Shown here: positions 19,131 to 29,674 of the stretch, in pieces
Layout: each line of letters begins with the position of its first letter
Position numbering within the stretch: the first letter of the stretch is position 1
NCBI GenBank assembly: GCA_963710315.1
Contig: CAVPZW010000008.1
Location: 930,001-994,000, forward strand
Origin: Palsa-360 sp963710315
GTDB taxonomy: Bacteria > Acidobacteriota > Terriglobia > Acidiferrales > UBA7541
DNA: 64,000 nt
Direction of reading: 5' to 3'
Translations under genes and position numbers: made by a program
Notes under the pieces: generated by a model
Seen by the model: the letters and a program-made list of their open reading frames with translations, nothing else
Database searches by the model: none
What the model was told of the DNA's origin: nothing

Positions 19131-19159
19131 TTGACAACCTATCTCGCCTCCGACATTCT
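19131..19159 (+). promoter_or_regulatory. Possible sigma70-type promoter for acs
   Basis: TTGACA at 19131-19136 is followed after 17 bases by CATTCT, a poor -10 (TTCTAA overlaps it with 19-base spacing). This is the best promoter candidate in the 303-base gap 18934-19236, which otherwise shows only a GGCCTTTGGCC hairpin near 18965 just after the soxD-like gene. Confidence 0.35.
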
Positions 19160-19236
19160 AAGCGCACAAGTCACGACGAAAAGTCCGCAGCGGCGGGCTG
19201 CCTCGGGCTTGATTTTCCAATCGGAGTTTTGCCGAA

Positions 19237-21207
<1,971 letters not shown>

Positions 21208-21346
21208 ACAGGCCGCGGAAAAATAAGACTATTTTGTCATTCCGAGCGGAGCGAGGAATCTCTCTTTCTTTTCATGGGCCTAAACCGAGGAGAGATTCCT
21301 CGCTCCGCTCGGAATGACAAAAGGTGGAGCATTTTTTGCAGCCTGT
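21208..21346. mobile_element. MITE-like element, solo copy abutting the acs stop codon
   Basis: 139 bp. Ends ACAGGCCGCGGAAAAAT and ATTTTTTGCAGCCTGT; hairpin GTCATTCCGAGCGGAGC...GGAATGAC inside. The flanks (AG and AA) show no clear duplication. It begins at the base after the acs TAG. Confidence 0.75.
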
Positions 21347-21397
21347 AAAAATGGTTGGCATTTCAATGGGACAATATCTGAAGGAGGCTCACTCACA

Positions 21398-21910
21398 ATG
21401 AAGTCGTTTCTGTTGCTCACAGCGGTCGGCGGAATGCTCGCGTTTCAACTTGGCTGCGCGCCGGCCCAGCCTCCTGTAGCTCCCGATACTCGCGCGGCGG
21501 ACGAACAGGCCATCCGCGACGGCGAGGCATTGTGGGTGAAGGATTTCGCAAACAAGGACGTGGAGAGAGTGGCGGCACACTACGCGGAAGACGGCACATC
21601 GATGATCCCTTTGATGACGATCATGACGGGAAAGGACGCCATCCGCGCAGGCCTGAAAGAGGAATTCGCCGATCCGAACTCCACGCTCGATTTTCATCCC
21701 GACAAGGTTGAAGTCGCCAAGTCCGGAGACATTGCGTATTCGCAAGGCAAGTACGCCTACACCAGCACCGATCCCAAGACAAAGCAGCGCGTGATCGAAC
21801 ACGGCGGGTACGTGGAAGTCTACAAGAAGCAGGTGGATGGATCGTGGAAGGTTGTGCAGGACATCGCCACTCAGGAAGCTCCGCCTGCGCCGGATAAGTT
21901 CTCCAAGTAA
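21398..21910 (+). CDS. SnoaL-like/DUF4440 lipoprotein
   Basis: 170 residues from the ATG at 21398, supported by AAGGAGG ten bases upstream. A lipobox (FQLGC) after a short hydrophobic stretch predicts lipidation. The body is a nuclear-transport-factor-2-like alpha+beta barrel of the DUF4440/SgcJ type: a DEQAIRDGEALWVKDFANKDVE helix region, HYAEDGTSMIP, then strands ending in GSWKVVQDIA. Members include small enzymes and ligand-binding proteins, and no activity can be assigned. Single gene between a MITE-like element and moaA. Confidence 0.75.
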   Translation: MKSFLLLTAVGGMLAFQLGCAPAQPPVAPDTRAADEQAIRDGEALWVKDFANKDVERVAAHYAEDGTSMIPLMTIMTGKDAIRAGLKEEFADPNSTLDFHPDKVEVAKSGDIAYSQGKYAYTSTDPKTKQRVIEHGGYVEVYKKQVDGSWKVVQDIATQEAPPAPDKFSK

Positions 21911-21974
21911 CGCTCAGGTGCGTTCCCTCGAGATCTTGTCCGCCGAAGGGGCGAGGGATTCCTCGAGATTGGCC

Positions 21975-22018
21975 GAAAATCCACGCGTCTGAAGACGCGG
22001 GCTACAGAAGCGGGCTAC
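21975..22018. repeat. Fragment of the TCTTCAGA/GGGCTAC palindrome family
   Basis: ACGCGTCTGAAGACGCGGGCTAC followed closely by a second GCGGGCTAC. It matches one end of the larger palindrome at 36043-36130 and appears to be a truncated copy. Confidence 0.55.
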
Positions 22019-22035
22019 GGCAGCCGGAAATTCGA

Positions 22036-22064
22036 TTCTGTACGATTCTAAGCGGTTCTGTACG
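22036..22064. promoter_or_regulatory. Direct repeat TTCTGTACG x2 just upstream of the moaA promoter
   Basis: TTCTGTACG occurs at 22036-22044 and 22056-22064, exactly 20 bases (two helical turns) apart, ending one base before the -35 box of moaA. The arrangement suits an activator bound on one face of the DNA. The regulator is unknown. Confidence 0.45.
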
Positions 22065-22065
22065 G

Positions 22066-22094
22066 TTGACGGTCAAGCCAACACAACCTAACAT
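22066..22094 (+). promoter_or_regulatory. Promoter of moaA, predicted to give a leaderless mRNA
   Basis: TTGACG (22066-22071), 17-base spacer, TAACAT (22089-22094). The ATG begins seven bases after the -10 box, where transcription would be expected to start, and no ordinary ribosome-binding site fits between them. Confidence 0.6.
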
Positions 22095-22100
22095 GTAGGG

Positions 22101-23165
22101 ATGCTTTCCGACTCTCAGACCTCGGCGAACGTGTCCCCGGGCGGCGCGCTCGCTGACCAGCTTGGCAGGCCGTTGCACAGCCTGCGTGTTTCCGTGACTG
22201 ATCGTTGCAACCTGCGCTGCAACTACTGCATGCCGCAAGAGGAGTACGTCTGGCTGCCGCGGCAGGAGCTGCTGACCTTCGAGGAAATCGCGCGTCTGGT
22301 GGAAGTGTTTACATCGCTGGGCGTGGAAGACGTTCGCCTCACCGGAGGCGAGCCGCTGTTACGCCGCGATCTGCCGCAGCTGGTTCGCATGCTGGCAGCT
22401 AACCCTCGCATTCGCGATCTGGCGCTCACCACCAACGGCGTCTTGTTTGCCGAGCATGCGGAGGCTCTGCGCGCCGCGGGATTGCACCGCGTGACGGTTA
22501 GCCTGGATTCGTTGCGGCCAGAGAGATTTTCCGCGCTGGCGGGGCGCGACTCGCACGCGCAAGTGCTGGCAGGTATTGCCGCCGCGCGGAGCATGGGCTT
22601 TCCAAAACTGAAATTAGACACCGTTGTGTTGCGCGGCGTGAATGATGACGAACTCGCTGACTTGATCGAATATGGACGCGGCGCTGAAGCAGAAGTGCGC
22701 TTCATCGAGTACATGGACGTGGGCGGCGCCACAGAATGGTCAGCGGAAAAAGTTTTTACACGCGCGGAAATGCTGCAGCAGCTGACCAGTCGCTACGGAA
22801 CAATTACGCCGCTGAACGAGAATTCCTCCGCGCCCGCCGAACGCTTCCAGCTTCCTGACGGCACCGTATTCGGGATCATCGCATCGACCACCACGCCATT
22901 CTGCAAGACCTGCGACCGCAGCCGCTTGACCGCTGACGGTCTCTGGTATTTGTGCCTGTACGCGCACGCAGGGATCGATCTGCGCAAGCTACTGCGCGCC
23001 GGCGCCACACCGGACGAGCTTGCCGCGCACATTTCCTCCATCTGGCGGGCGCGCACGGATCGCGGCGCGGAGCTGCGCGCCGCCACAGGCAAGCGCGGCG
23101 CGTTGATTGGCATCGAACAGCTTCGCCAGGACCCGCACCTGGAAATGCACACCCGCGGCGGATAG
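22101..23165 (+). CDS. moaA: GTP 3',8-cyclase
   Basis: 354 residues. The radical-SAM cluster motif is CNLRCNYC (Cys36, Cys40, Cys43); a second [4Fe-4S] site in the C-terminal part is CKTCDRSRL with a third cysteine in WYLCLY. The protein ends in GG, needed by MoaA for catalysis. It converts GTP to 3',8-cyclo-GTP, the first step of molybdopterin synthesis, in the cytoplasm, which fits the need for molybdenum cofactor of the SoxC-like enzyme 4 kb upstream. No other moa/moe gene is in the window. Confidence 0.93.
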   Translation: MLSDSQTSANVSPGGALADQLGRPLHSLRVSVTDRCNLRCNYCMPQEEYVWLPRQELLTFEEIARLVEVFTSLGVEDVRLTGGEPLLRRDLPQLVRMLAANPRIRDLALTTNGVLFAEHAEALRAAGLHRVTVSLDSLRPERFSALAGRDSHAQVLAGIAAARSMGFPKLKLDTVVLRGVNDDELADLIEYGRGAEAEVRFIEYMDVGGATEWSAEKVFTRAEMLQQLTSRYGTITPLNENSSAPAERFQLPDGTVFGIIASTTTPFCKTCDRSRLTADGLWYLCLYAHAGIDLRKLLRAGATPDELAAHISSIWRARTDRGAELRAATGKRGALIGIEQLRQDPHLEMHTRGG

Positions 23166-23180
23166 CCCGCATTGGGTTGA

Positions 23181-23257
23181 GTGGGGCGGGCTTCAGCCTG
23201 CGGGTTTTCGTCCTTCATCCATCATGCCAAAGATCCACAGGCTGAAGCCTGTGCTAC
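23181..23257. repeat. Palindromic REP-like repeat, CTTCAGCC family
   Basis: GTGGGGCGGGCTTCAGCC ... GGCTGAAGCCTGTGCTAC; the two arms are diverged at the outside and the centre is unrelated. It lies 15 bases after the moaA stop. Confidence 0.8.
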
Positions 23258-23341
23258 TTAAGTGCTTGCAGTATCTTTCCCGTGCGTGCAAACTTCCTGC
23301 ATTATTTCGCCTTGAAATGTGGAATTAAGAGGAGCCCCGCG

Positions 23342-24088
23342 GTGAATGCCAGTGCGGCCATTTCGGAATTGGTGATTGCCAATCGCGTCGTTGCGCATCT
23401 GAAGCTGGTCGATTCCTTTGGGCATGTCACCATGCGCAATCCGCAAAATCCGCAGCGGTTTTTCATGTCGCGGGCGCGCGCGCCAAGGCTCGTGACCAAG
23501 GAAGATATTCTCGAATTTAATTTGGATAGCACGCCGGTCGATCTGCGCGGGCTTCGGCCGTATTCGGAGCGCTTCATCCACGGGTGCATCTACAAATCGC
23601 GGCCGGACGTCATGGCCATCTGCCACAATCACGCGCACGAATTGCTTCCGCTGGCGGTAACCAAGACGGCGATGCGCCCGGCGCTGCACACCGCGGCCGT
23701 CATTGGCCAGGAAGTGCCTGTCTGGGACATTCGCGATCGTTTTGGCGATACCAACATGCTGGTGACCTCGAATGAAATGGGAGAGTCTCTCGCCGGAACA
23801 GTTGGAAAGAGCAAGGCGGCGCTGATGCGCGGCCACGGAAGCGTGGTGGTGGGGACAACGGTTCAAGATGCCGTCTTCAGCGCGTTCTATTTGCGGCTGA
23901 ACGCGGAAGTAATCATCAAAGCGATGTCCATGGGCGAACAGGTCACGTTTCTTTCGCCGGGCGAAATCGATCTCTCCGGCGAATTGCACAGTCAGCCAGC
24001 GGCGCAGTGGCGGGCCTGGGAAGATTGGTGTTCGCAGGCGGGAATCGAAATCAGTCGCCATCAAAGTATGGGCTTTGTGGTGAGTTAG
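23342..24088 (+). CDS. Class II aldolase/adducin family protein
   Basis: 248 residues from a GTG at 23342 with AAGAGGAG eight bases upstream. The metal-binding histidines of the fuculose-phosphate aldolase fold are visible in CHNHAHELLPLAVT (middle) and RGHGSVVVG, with the acidic residue region SERFIHGCIY between. Class II aldolases cleave or form C-C bonds on phosphorylated sugars or sugar acids with zinc; substrate is not predictable here. The next gene, an OFA-type transporter, starts 28 bases downstream, so uptake and cleavage or decarboxylation of a small organic acid is a reasonable idea. Confidence 0.8.
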   Translation: MNASAAISELVIANRVVAHLKLVDSFGHVTMRNPQNPQRFFMSRARAPRLVTKEDILEFNLDSTPVDLRGLRPYSERFIHGCIYKSRPDVMAICHNHAHELLPLAVTKTAMRPALHTAAVIGQEVPVWDIRDRFGDTNMLVTSNEMGESLAGTVGKSKAALMRGHGSVVVGTTVQDAVFSAFYLRLNAEVIIKAMSMGEQVTFLSPGEIDLSGELHSQPAAQWRAWEDWCSQAGIEISRHQSMGFVVS

Positions 24089-24116
24089 TTTGCGCGGAAA
24101 CGCCGTTGGAGGAATC

Positions 24117-25370
24117 GTGCCCGTATCGAATCGTTGGTTGATGGCTCTCGCCGGCGTCTGCTTGCAAATGGCGCTGGGCGCGGCCTACGCGTGGAGCGTC
24201 TTTCGCATTCCTCTCTCCAAGGAGTTTGGCTGGACGATTTCCCAAATCACATCGACATTTTTGATCAGCTGGTTTTTTCTGGGCTGCGCCGCGGTCGTGG
24301 GCGGTTTGTGGATGAAACGCACTCAGCCCAGAGTGGTGGCCATGACGGCGGGCCTTCTGTGGGGCGGAGGAGTGTTTCTGGCCAGCTTTTCCGCGCATCG
24401 GCTGTGGTGGCTGTATCTGACGTATGGCGTCATAGGCGGGATCGGGCTTGGCATGGGCTACGTAGTTCCCATCGCGGTCCTGGTGAAGTGGTTCCCGGAT
24501 CGCCGCGGGCTGATTACCGGAATCGCTGTGGCCGGGTTCGGCGCGGGCTCGCTTTTTTCCGCGCCCGCCGCCGGCTGGCTGATGCTGCACGTGGGGCTGA
24601 TGCCCACGTTTGCCTATCTCGGCGTGGCCTACGCGATCATCGCCATCAGCGCCGGCGCGTTCATGAAAAATCCTCCCGAGGGCTGGAGACCGGAAGGCTG
24701 GACACCGTCGGCCACGCAGCTCTCGCAGCGTTCCACGCGCGATTTCACCCTTGGCCAGGCGCTGGGCACATGGCAGTGGTGGGCCATCAGCGGACTGATG
24801 TCCATCAACACCATGGCCGGATTGTCCATCGTCTCCCAGGCGTCTCCCATTTTTCAGGAACTAGGAAATGCAAGCGTCAAGACGGCAGCGGGCCTCGTCG
24901 GCATTATCAGCATCGGCAACGGCGCGGGACGCATCTTCTGGTCCTGGGTTTCCGATTTGACGTCCAGGAAAACGGCTTATTTCTCGATGTATCTCGTCGA
25001 GGTGATTCTATTCTGGAGCTACCACACCATTCATTCGCTACCCATTCTCGCAGTAATCACCTTCATTCTGGTGATGTGCTACGGCGGCGCGTATGGCATC
25101 ACTCCCGCCTTTGCCGCAGACTATTTCGGTCCCCGCGACGTCGGTTCCATCTTCGGTCTGATGATGCTGCCCTGGGCGTTCGCCTCGGTGTTTGGCCCCT
25201 ACCTGTTCGCCTATCTGCGCCAGATCAACGGAAACTACAATCAGGCGCTCACGTTTCTTGCAGGATTGATGACCGTCGCGCTCATCCTTCCAATTCTGGT
25301 GCGCCCGCCGCGCAGCAGGAAAAGTGGCAGCGAGAACCCTGTCGGCGAGGTGCTGGAGGCGGGGCATTAG
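24117..25370 (+). CDS. MFS transporter, oxalate/formate antiporter (OFA) type
   Basis: About 417 residues from the GTG at 24117, which has GGAGG four bases upstream; a TTG at 24090 would add nine residues. Twelve hydrophobic segments can be followed. The N-terminal signature LQMALGAAYAWSVFRIPL, the loop GIGLGMGYV and KWFPDRRGLITG belong to the OFA family, which exchanges oxalate, formate or other small carboxylates across the inner membrane. Substrate is not resolved. Probably co-transcribed with the aldolase-like gene upstream; the CTTCAGCC palindrome just after the stop may form the transcript end. Confidence 0.85.
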   Translation: MPVSNRWLMALAGVCLQMALGAAYAWSVFRIPLSKEFGWTISQITSTFLISWFFLGCAAVVGGLWMKRTQPRVVAMTAGLLWGGGVFLASFSAHRLWWLYLTYGVIGGIGLGMGYVVPIAVLVKWFPDRRGLITGIAVAGFGAGSLFSAPAAGWLMLHVGLMPTFAYLGVAYAIIAISAGAFMKNPPEGWRPEGWTPSATQLSQRSTRDFTLGQALGTWQWWAISGLMSINTMAGLSIVSQASPIFQELGNASVKTAAGLVGIISIGNGAGRIFWSWVSDLTSRKTAYFSMYLVEVILFWSYHTIHSLPILAVITFILVMCYGGAYGITPAFAADYFGPRDVGSIFGLMMLPWAFASVFGPYLFAYLRQINGNYNQALTFLAGLMTVALILPILVRPPRSRKSGSENPVGEVLEAGH

Positions 25371-25374
25371 TAAA

Positions 25375-25445
25375 GTAGGACAGGCTTCAGCCTGTCAGGT
25401 TTGGATTTTCCCCACGAAAAGCAGACAGGCTGAAGCCTGTCCTAC
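25375..25445. repeat. Palindromic REP-like repeat, CTTCAGCC family
   Basis: GTAGGACAGGCTTCAGCCTG pairs perfectly with CAGGCTGAAGCCTGTCCTAC around a TTTTCCCC-containing loop. Five bases after the transporter stop, between convergent genes. Confidence 0.9.
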
Positions 25446-25480
25446 TAGACCTTCCATCCCAATTCATAAATGCGAAGGAA

Positions 25481-26646
25481 TTAGAACTCTTCTTCCTCGT
25501 CCTGCGTTTTTTTCTTTGTGATTTTCGATGTCAGGCGCATGCCGCGCGATTTCAGGTCTTTGAAGATTGCCTGGCGGTTTTCCAAGGGAATTGCGCCCGG
25601 AGGGAGAACTCCGGCAGAGTCGCGCGGAAAATGTTTGATGAAGAGCGAGGCCATGTGCGCCGTGGCATAGGAGACGGCGATACTGCCAGCCCGCGCTGGC
25701 GGATTTGGTGAGCGAAGGGAAAGTGCGTCGTAACGGACTTCCGTGGGGCGATCCTGCTTCATTCCACGCACAATGACAGCTGCGGCAAATCTCGCATTCT
25801 GCAAGATGCCCCTCTTGATCAGGCGCGCCACTTGCCGCGGACTTGGTGTTTTCGGGAAACGCGCGGCGACCAGTCCGCGCGACTTGCGAGAGTTTTCCTT
25901 GCCGGTACCAGCGGCGCAGGCGGTCGATTTCATTGCCGCCGATCTTTACGTCCATTTCTTTCAGCTTCAGAAAATAGGGGATGGTGCCGACTTCGTCCTG
26001 CGCCGCGAGGACCACGTTTGCTTCGCCGATGGGAGCAGGGAAGCGAAATTTTTCGCGCTCGCCGAAACGTTTGCCGAATCGGAACCGGCCTTCGCGCACG
26101 ATCCTGGGATGCGAGATGGCCTCATCGAAGGAAACCTCCGCCGACCACTGAGAAACCGGGATCGTCGCTTTCGGTGCTTTCGTAGAGGCGAATATAAACC
26201 GAATCCACGGAATCCAGTAATGCGGCGGCGCGGGCCACCAGCAGATTCGTCAGTCCAGGAGCGGCGCCCGCGGTGATCACCGCGCAGCGATTCTTTTGCT
26301 GAAAGCGTTTGTCGAAGCGAAGCTGCTCGGCCTTGAAAGGATTTCGCGTGAGGTGCGCGCTGAGGTCCAGATAATGAGAGCGAATGCGCAAGGCGGCCCT
26401 AAGGGCGATCTCATTGAAAACCGAGGCGCTGGCGTTCACCAGCAATTGCGATCCCTTGGCGGCGCGCACGATGCCCCACAGGTTCCGCGCGTTCACCTGC
26501 ACCACCGGGATGGCGCTCTTCTTGCCGAGGAAGCGGCGCGCGCGATCCAGGTCGCGGTCGCCGCAAGTGACCTGGTGCCCCTGCCGCGTAAGCAGGTGCG
26601 CGAGATAAGAGCCGGTTGCTCCGGTCCCTAGAACGAAGATGCGCAT
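25481..26646 (-). CDS. Saccharopine dehydrogenase-like NAD(P)-binding protein (two frameshifts)
   Basis: Three frames join into about 387 residues by two single-base steps, near 26131 (a T run in GTTTCC) and near 25893; both are +1. The N-terminus MRIFVLGTGATGSYLA is a Rossmann nucleotide-binding motif, followed by the saccharopine dehydrogenase-like pattern (ALRIRSHYLDLS, AGAAPGLTNLL). The C-terminal half has YFLKLKEMDVKIGG and ends in an acidic DEEEEF tail. Relatives act on lysine derivatives or are of unknown function, so no substrate is proposed. Monocistronic on the minus strand between a repeat and DUF2203. Confidence 0.65.
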
Positions 26647-26882
26647 TGGGGAAAAACTCTACCACACCCGTTTGGCGATGTGTCGCGGGGCCGCGCGATT
26701 TCCGCCGCGTTTGTGCGGAATTCATTACAGATCGCGCGGGCGGCTTGGATTTGCCGTCTGTACTGGAAATGCACCGCGCAATGAATGACAATGGGACCGC
26801 GCGGCCCTGCCCCGCATCTAAGGAAATCAGGAAGGGGAAAGGCGCGGCTGCGTAAGTTGCGGTTCTGTCAAAGGCAAAGCCC

Positions 26883-27335
26883 ATGGACCCAGAAGAGAAC
26901 GAATCAAAATTATTCAGCTTGCCGGAGGCGGAGCGCGCCCGGCGTCAGGTCGAGCCGTTGCTGATCGAAGCCATGGAAGGGCGCAGGCAGATGGCGGACT
27001 TGGAAGAAAGCCTCAGCGCCATCGCCAATCGCATCCAGATCATGGGCGGCGTCACGATTGATTACGACGTTGCGGCGCGCATGCGCGCGGACTTGAACCG
27101 AACTGTAGACAAGGTGAAGGATGCTCTCGACCGAATCCAGGCCACGGGCTGCATCGTAAAAGATCTGGACTCGGGCTTGGTGGATTTTCCTTCCATCATC
27201 AAGGACGAAGAAGTTTACTTGTGCTGGCGGCTGGGTGAAGACCGCATCCGCTTCTATCACCGCCAGGACGAAGGATTTTCCGGGCGCAAGCCAATCGATC
27301 CCGAAGATACCGGCCCCCGCCATCCGATCCAATAA
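26883..27335 (+). CDS. DUF2203 family protein
   Basis: 150 residues. The N-terminal half is helical and probably coiled (LPEAERARRQVEPLLIEAMEGRR). The C-terminal half carries the family core: GC(I/V)VKDLDSGLVDFPS, VYLCWRLGED and the FYHRQDEGFSGRKP element. DUF2203 proteins are small cytoplasmic proteins without known function. The next gene, a thioredoxin-domain protein, starts about 50 bases downstream in the same direction, so the two may be co-transcribed. RBS is weak (AAAGG). Confidence 0.75.
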   Translation: MDPEENESKLFSLPEAERARRQVEPLLIEAMEGRRQMADLEESLSAIANRIQIMGGVTIDYDVAARMRADLNRTVDKVKDALDRIQATGCIVKDLDSGLVDFPSIIKDEEVYLCWRLGEDRIRFYHRQDEGFSGRKPIDPEDTGPRHPIQ

Positions 27336-27386
27336 CGAAAAATATCTTTTGTGCGGCCGCGCCTCGCGCGTCCGGGAAGGAACTGT

Positions 27387-29519
27387 GTGAACGAAAAATC
27401 CGAAAGCCGCCTCGCCCAATCCGCAAGTCCTTACCTTCGCTCCGCCGTGCACCAGCCGGTGGATTGGTACGAATGGGGCGAGGAAGCCTTCGCTCGCGCG
27501 CGCGCCGAGGACAAGCCCATTCTGCTGGACATCGGCGCCGTCTGGTGCCACTGGTGCCACGTGATCGACCGCGAGAGCTACGAAAATCCGCAACTGGCCG
27601 CGATCATCAATCAACTTTACATTCCCGTGAAAGTGGACCGCGACGAGCGCCCTGACGTGGACGCGCGTTACCAGTCCGCCATCAGCACGATTTCAGGGCA
27701 GGGCGGCTGGCCGCTCACCGGATTTCTGCTCCCGACGGGCGCCCCTTTTTCGGCGGCACGTATTTCCCGCCGGAAGACGCCATGGGCCGGCCCGGTTTCC
27801 GCCGCATTCTGGAGGCCGTCGCCGAAGGGTTTCGCAACCGGCGCGCCGAAGTGGAGGAGGCCGCGTCTCGCCTTGCCGAAGCCGTGGCGAATGCGGAAAC
27901 ATTTGCGGGCGCGCGCGGAGAATTCGAATTCGCGCGTGGCCGAGGAGCAGGCCGAGGCCATCGCGAATTTATTCGACCCGCGCAACGGCGGATTCGGCCG
28001 CTCGCCGAAATTTCCTCACACCTCCGCAATCGATCTGCTGCTGGAATGCCATCAGGCGGGCGGCGGCTCACGCATGCTGACCGTTGCCGCGTACGACGCT
28101 GGAGAAAATGGGTTCCGGAGGCGTGTACGACCAGATTGCCGGCGGGTTCCATCGCTATTCGGTGGACGAGCGATGGTGCGTGCCGCATTTCGAGAAAATG
28201 TCCTATGACAATTCGGAACTGCTGAAGAATTTTCTGCACGGCTATCAGGTTACCCGCGATCCGTTCTTTCGCGAAATCGCCGAAGGCATCATCGATTGGA
28301 CCAATGCCGTGCTTTCCGATCAGCAGCGCGGCGGTTTTTACGCCAGCCAGGATGCCGACCAGACGCTGGACGACGACGGCGATTATTTCACGTGGACACT
28401 AGGCGGAAGTGCGCGCCGTGCTCGCGCCCGAAGAAGCGCGCGTCATCGAACTTACCTATGACGTCGAAGCGCACGGCGAAATGCACCACAATCCCGCGAA
28501 AAATGTGTTTGTGGGTGGCGCGGCCATGCCGAAGTGGCGCAAACGATCGGCGTCGGCATGGAGAGGCCAGCGATCCGCCTGACGCTGGCGCGCGCAAAAG
28601 GCAAGCTGCTGGCCGCGCGCGCGGCGCGCCCCGCGCCATTTGTGGATACAACGCTTTACGTTGCCTGGAATGCCATGTTTGTCTCGGCGTATCTCGATGC
28701 GGCCGCGGTGCTCGGCGGCGAGAAGGGCGCGGCTTGCCGCGCTTTCGCGCTCAAGACGCTCGACCGGATTCTTGCGGAAGCCTGGAGCGACGCGCGCGGA
28801 TTCGCGCATCGCATCGGAGGCGCGCGCCTGGACGGATCGCTCGACGATCAGATTTTTGCCGGCATCGCGCTGCTCGATGCGTACGAAGCGACGCTGGAGC
28901 GGCGATATTTCGACGCAGCGCGGCGCGCAACGGATTTCGCCATCGCGGAATATTTCGACGCCGAGGGCGGAGGCTTCTTCGATCGCGCCTCGGGCGCGCC
29001 GCCCATGGGTGGCCTCGAAATGCGCCGCAAGCCGCTGCAGGATTCGCCCACGCCCGGCGCAAATTCCTGCGCGGCGATTCTGCTGGACCGCCTGTACGGC
29101 TACACGGGAGACGCGCGCTATCGCGAGTGCGCTGAAAAAACACTCGAAGCCTTTGCAGGCATCGCGCCGCAATATGGACTTCACGCCGCGAGCTACGGCC
29201 TGGCCGCGCTGCTGCACGCCCGCCAGCCCGTTCGAGGTTGTCATCACGGGCAAGAGCGACGATCCGCAGGCCGCCGCGCTTGAACGTGCCGCAAATTCCG
29301 TCTACCGATTCGGCAAAGCAGTGCTGCGCGTGACGCCCGGAACGCATGGCCACGCCCGATGCGCTTGCGCCGGCGCTGGCCGAAACGCTGCCGCACCTTC
29401 GCGCCGACGTCGCGCAAGCGCTGGTTTGCGTGGGCACTACGTGCCGCCCGCCAGTCAGCGAACCTGAATCACTGATTGCATTGCTCACGCAAACTCCTCC
29501 CAGGCTTGGTGCAAGCTGA
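27387..29519 (+). CDS. DUF255 thioredoxin-domain protein, YyaL/SSP411 type (about eight frameshifts)
   Basis: A protein of about 710 residues can be read across several frames; shift points lie near 27733 (-1), 27935, 28090, 28402, 28515, 28530, 29225 and 29345 (all +1). The start is a GTG with GGAAGG six bases upstream. The N-terminus is a DUF255 thioredoxin-like domain (SPYLRSAVHQPVDWYEWG, then VWCHWCHVIDRESYENP with its CXXC). The rest is a six-hairpin glycosidase-like helical barrel (GGFGRSPKFPH, GGVYDQIAGGFHRYSVD, HFEKMSYDN, GGFYASQDAD). Function is unknown; the family is widespread and possibly cytoplasmic. Domain order and length are normal when the frames are joined, so sequence errors are likely. 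Confidence 0.7.
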
Positions 29520-29674
29520 AAGAAATTCGCCGCCGCTGAAATCGAAAAATGAACGCTTCAATGAGAGGCAGGTGTTAGAATGCCCAACTACTTTGAGGTC
29601 GCGCATCCCTGCGCGCCTGGTTGGCATTGGCTGGCCCGCCCGAATTGCGGGAAATAAAAAAGGAGCTGTTCACA

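Noticed and set aside
24134..25378. Second plus-strand frame (414 codons) inside the OFA transporter
   Set aside because: Arginine/histidine-rich shadow; the transporter frame has twelve membrane segments and family motifs.
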